From assembly GCA_020719895.1 (NCBI GenBank), contig DYPM01000018.1:1-14499 (forward strand): DNA of 14,499 nucleotides, read 5' to 3'. Shown in pieces: positions 13,595 through 14,499 of this stretch; the stretch's first letter is position 1; every line of letters begins with the position of its first letter. The notes beneath the pieces are model-generated. The model saw only the letters and a list, made by a program, of their open reading frames with translations. It was not told the origin of the DNA and did not search any database. The DNA is from Sulfurovum sp. (lineage in GTDB: Bacteria > Campylobacterota > Campylobacteria > Campylobacterales > Sulfurovaceae). A program made the position numbers and the translations under genes.

Positions 13595-14434
13595 ATGATA
13601 CCAAACGATTTAACGAAATTTGCCGAAAAAAAATTTGGACAAAACTTCCTTAAAGATAATCACTACATTGATAAAATCATCCAATCGATGTCCAATGAAA
13701 ACCTTAGAGTTGCAGAAATTGGACCTGGATTAGGTGATTTAACCAAAGCGCTTGTAAAAGCACGAAGTGTCACAGCATTTGAGGTTGATAAAAGGTTATG
13801 CGAATATCTCGCGGCAACGTTTCAAGACGCCATCCACGCAGGAGTTCTTGAACTACGTTGCGGTGATGTGCTTGAGCATTGGGAGTCAGGCAATCTATTG
13901 AGTGAATCGTATCACTTGATAGCCAATCTGCCCTACTATATAGCCACCAATATTATTTTAAAAGCATTCAAAGATGAACAGTGCCAATCTATATTGGTCA
14001 TGGTTCAAAAAGAGGTTGCACAGAAGTTTGTAGCCAAGCCGGGAGAAAAAGCGTTTTCTGCACTTTCGGTATTGGCTCAAAGTGTAGGAGAAGCAAAGAT
14101 CTGCTTTGAGGTAGAACCCAAAGCATTTATTCCACCGCCAAATGTCACCTCTGCTGTACTTTTAATCAAGAAAAACTGTTCAAGAGAAGATGAGATTTTT
14201 GAGATGTTTCTACGTATTGCGTTTGGACAACCTCGAAAAAAGCTCTCCAAAAATCTTGAATCTACTTTTCCTAAAACATTGGTAGCTATAGCTTTTGATA
14301 CATTAAAGGTAGATTCAAATCTACGCCCTCATCAAGTTGCGACATCAACATACCATCACTTATATAATGTATTGAAGGATAATTTAGATGAACGAAAATC
14401 AAGCCAGCGAAAGCCAAAGGCAAGAAAACCATAA
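13595..14434 (+). CDS. ksgA: KsgA (RsmA): 16S rRNA adenine dimethyltransferase
   Basis: This 279-residue SAM-dependent enzyme dimethylates the two adjacent adenines (A1518 and A1519 in E. coli numbering) near the 3' end of 16S rRNA in late small-subunit assembly. Motifs are KFGQNFLKD (13-21), the SAM loop AEIGPGLGDLT (40-50), the acidic FEVD (62-65), CGDVLE (89-94) and the catalytic NLPYYIATN (111-119). The C-terminus (ERKSSQRKPKARKP) is a basic tail. The ATG has AAGGA about 10 bases upstream. The last 47 bases overlap the next gene in another frame. ksgA next to RNase J, and near rlmN, recalls the Campylobacter gene order. Confidence 0.96.
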   Translation: MIPNDLTKFAEKKFGQNFLKDNHYIDKIIQSMSNENLRVAEIGPGLGDLTKALVKARSVTAFEVDKRLCEYLAATFQDAIHAGVLELRCGDVLEHWESGNLLSESYHLIANLPYYIATNIILKAFKDEQCQSILVMVQKEVAQKFVAKPGEKAFSALSVLAQSVGEAKICFEVEPKAFIPPPNVTSAVLLIKKNCSREDEIFEMFLRIAFGQPRKKLSKNLESTFPKTLVAIAFDTLKVDSNLRPHQVATSTYHHLYNVLKDNLDERKSSQRKPKARKP

Positions 14435-14499
14435 ACAAGAAAACCACAAACAAGAAAATCACAACCAAAAAGATAGAAGACCCAACCCTCACAGACAAA
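14388..14499 (+). CDS. rnj: Start of a probable RNase J gene (partial, runs off the window)
   Basis: Thirty-seven codons are visible, starting MNENQASESQ from ATG at 14388, with AAGGA 8 bases upstream. The frame is open to the window edge. The sequence is disordered, rich in Asn, Gln, Glu, His and Lys, with three near-perfect copies of QENHK (residues 12-26). RNase J proteins of Campylobacterota (for example H. pylori) carry a long, low-complexity basic N-terminal extension, and rnj follows ksgA in C. jejuni. The assignment rests on that position and composition, since no catalytic motif is in view. It overlaps the ksgA end by 47 bases, so co-transcription is expected. Confidence 0.6.
   Translation, partial: MNENQASESQRQENHKQENHKQENHNQKDRRPNPHRQ
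14421..14465 (+). repeat. Three 15-base tandem repeats in the N-terminus of the rnj-like gene
   Basis: Three tandem 15-base units each encode QENHK or QENHN, with silent or single changes between copies. The in-frame unit could expand or contract without a frameshift. It lies partly in the overlap with ksgA, whose stop codon falls inside the first unit. Confidence 0.8.

Noticed and set aside
14286..14498. A 70-residue minus-strand frame that looks like a membrane protein
   Set aside because: It is the mirror of the ksgA end and the Asn/Lys/Gln-rich rnj-like start, which read backward give Val/Phe/Leu runs. The frame has no recognisable domain.
1..14499. CRISPR arrays, insertion sequences, tRNA or rRNA genes
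   Set aside because: I found no regularly spaced repeats, no transposase frames with terminal repeats, and no cloverleaf or rRNA-like sequence on either strand.

Overview
The window is AT-rich, densely packed DNA that looks like a chromosome segment from a Campylobacterota (epsilonproteobacterial) species, probably an environmental Sulfurimonas/Sulfurovum-like organism rather than a close relative of C. jejuni. The main reasons are a full-length PglB oligosaccharyltransferase next to PglC-, PglE- and PglF-type enzymes, and the ksgA then RNase J order beside rlmN, which recalls Campylobacter. The genus is an inference.

Layout, left to right: positions 1-116 hold no convincing gene but several hairpins in a row. 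Then come, all on the minus strand, a small secreted ComEA-like helix-hairpin-helix protein (117-467) and an N-glycosylation block: pglF (dehydratase), pglE (aminotransferase), a HAD phosphatase, an ATP-grasp ligase, pglC (phosphoglycosyl transferase), pglB (oligosaccharyltransferase), a GT4 glycosyltransferase, a heparinase II/III-like protein, and a 33-residue membrane micro-protein (10932-11033). These genes overlap or nearly touch and read as one operon transcribed toward position 1. After a structured ~120-base gap lie minus-strand housekeeping genes rlmN, a short phosphorylase-family nucleosidase and hisF, joined by 4-base overlaps. Divergent from hisF, on the plus strand, are ksgA and the first 37 codons of a gene that is probably rnj (RNase J).

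How the glycosylation genes fit together (family knowledge plus inference): PglF and PglE would make a UDP-2-acetamido-4-amino-2,4,6-trideoxyhexose. In C. jejuni, PglD then acetylates the 4-amino group, but no PglD acetyltransferase is present here. The matching slot, between aminotransferase and phosphoglycosyl transferase, is filled by an ATP-grasp ligase and a HAD phosphatase. This resembles Neisseria PglB2, where an ATP-grasp domain fused to the phosphoglycosyl transferase produces a glyceramido sugar. PglC would load the modified sugar onto undecaprenyl phosphate, the GT4 enzyme would extend it, and PglB would transfer the glycan to Asn in the periplasm. A flippase and further glycosyltransferases are not in the window.

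PglB keeps the Arg that in Campylobacter recognises an acidic residue at sequon position -2. The neighbouring ComEA-like protein ends in a Thr/Asn-rich tail with three D/E-x-N-x-S/T sequons, making it a strong candidate substrate encoded beside its own glycosylation machinery. PglB also has such a sequon in its periplasmic domain, close to where C. jejuni PglB is itself glycosylated.
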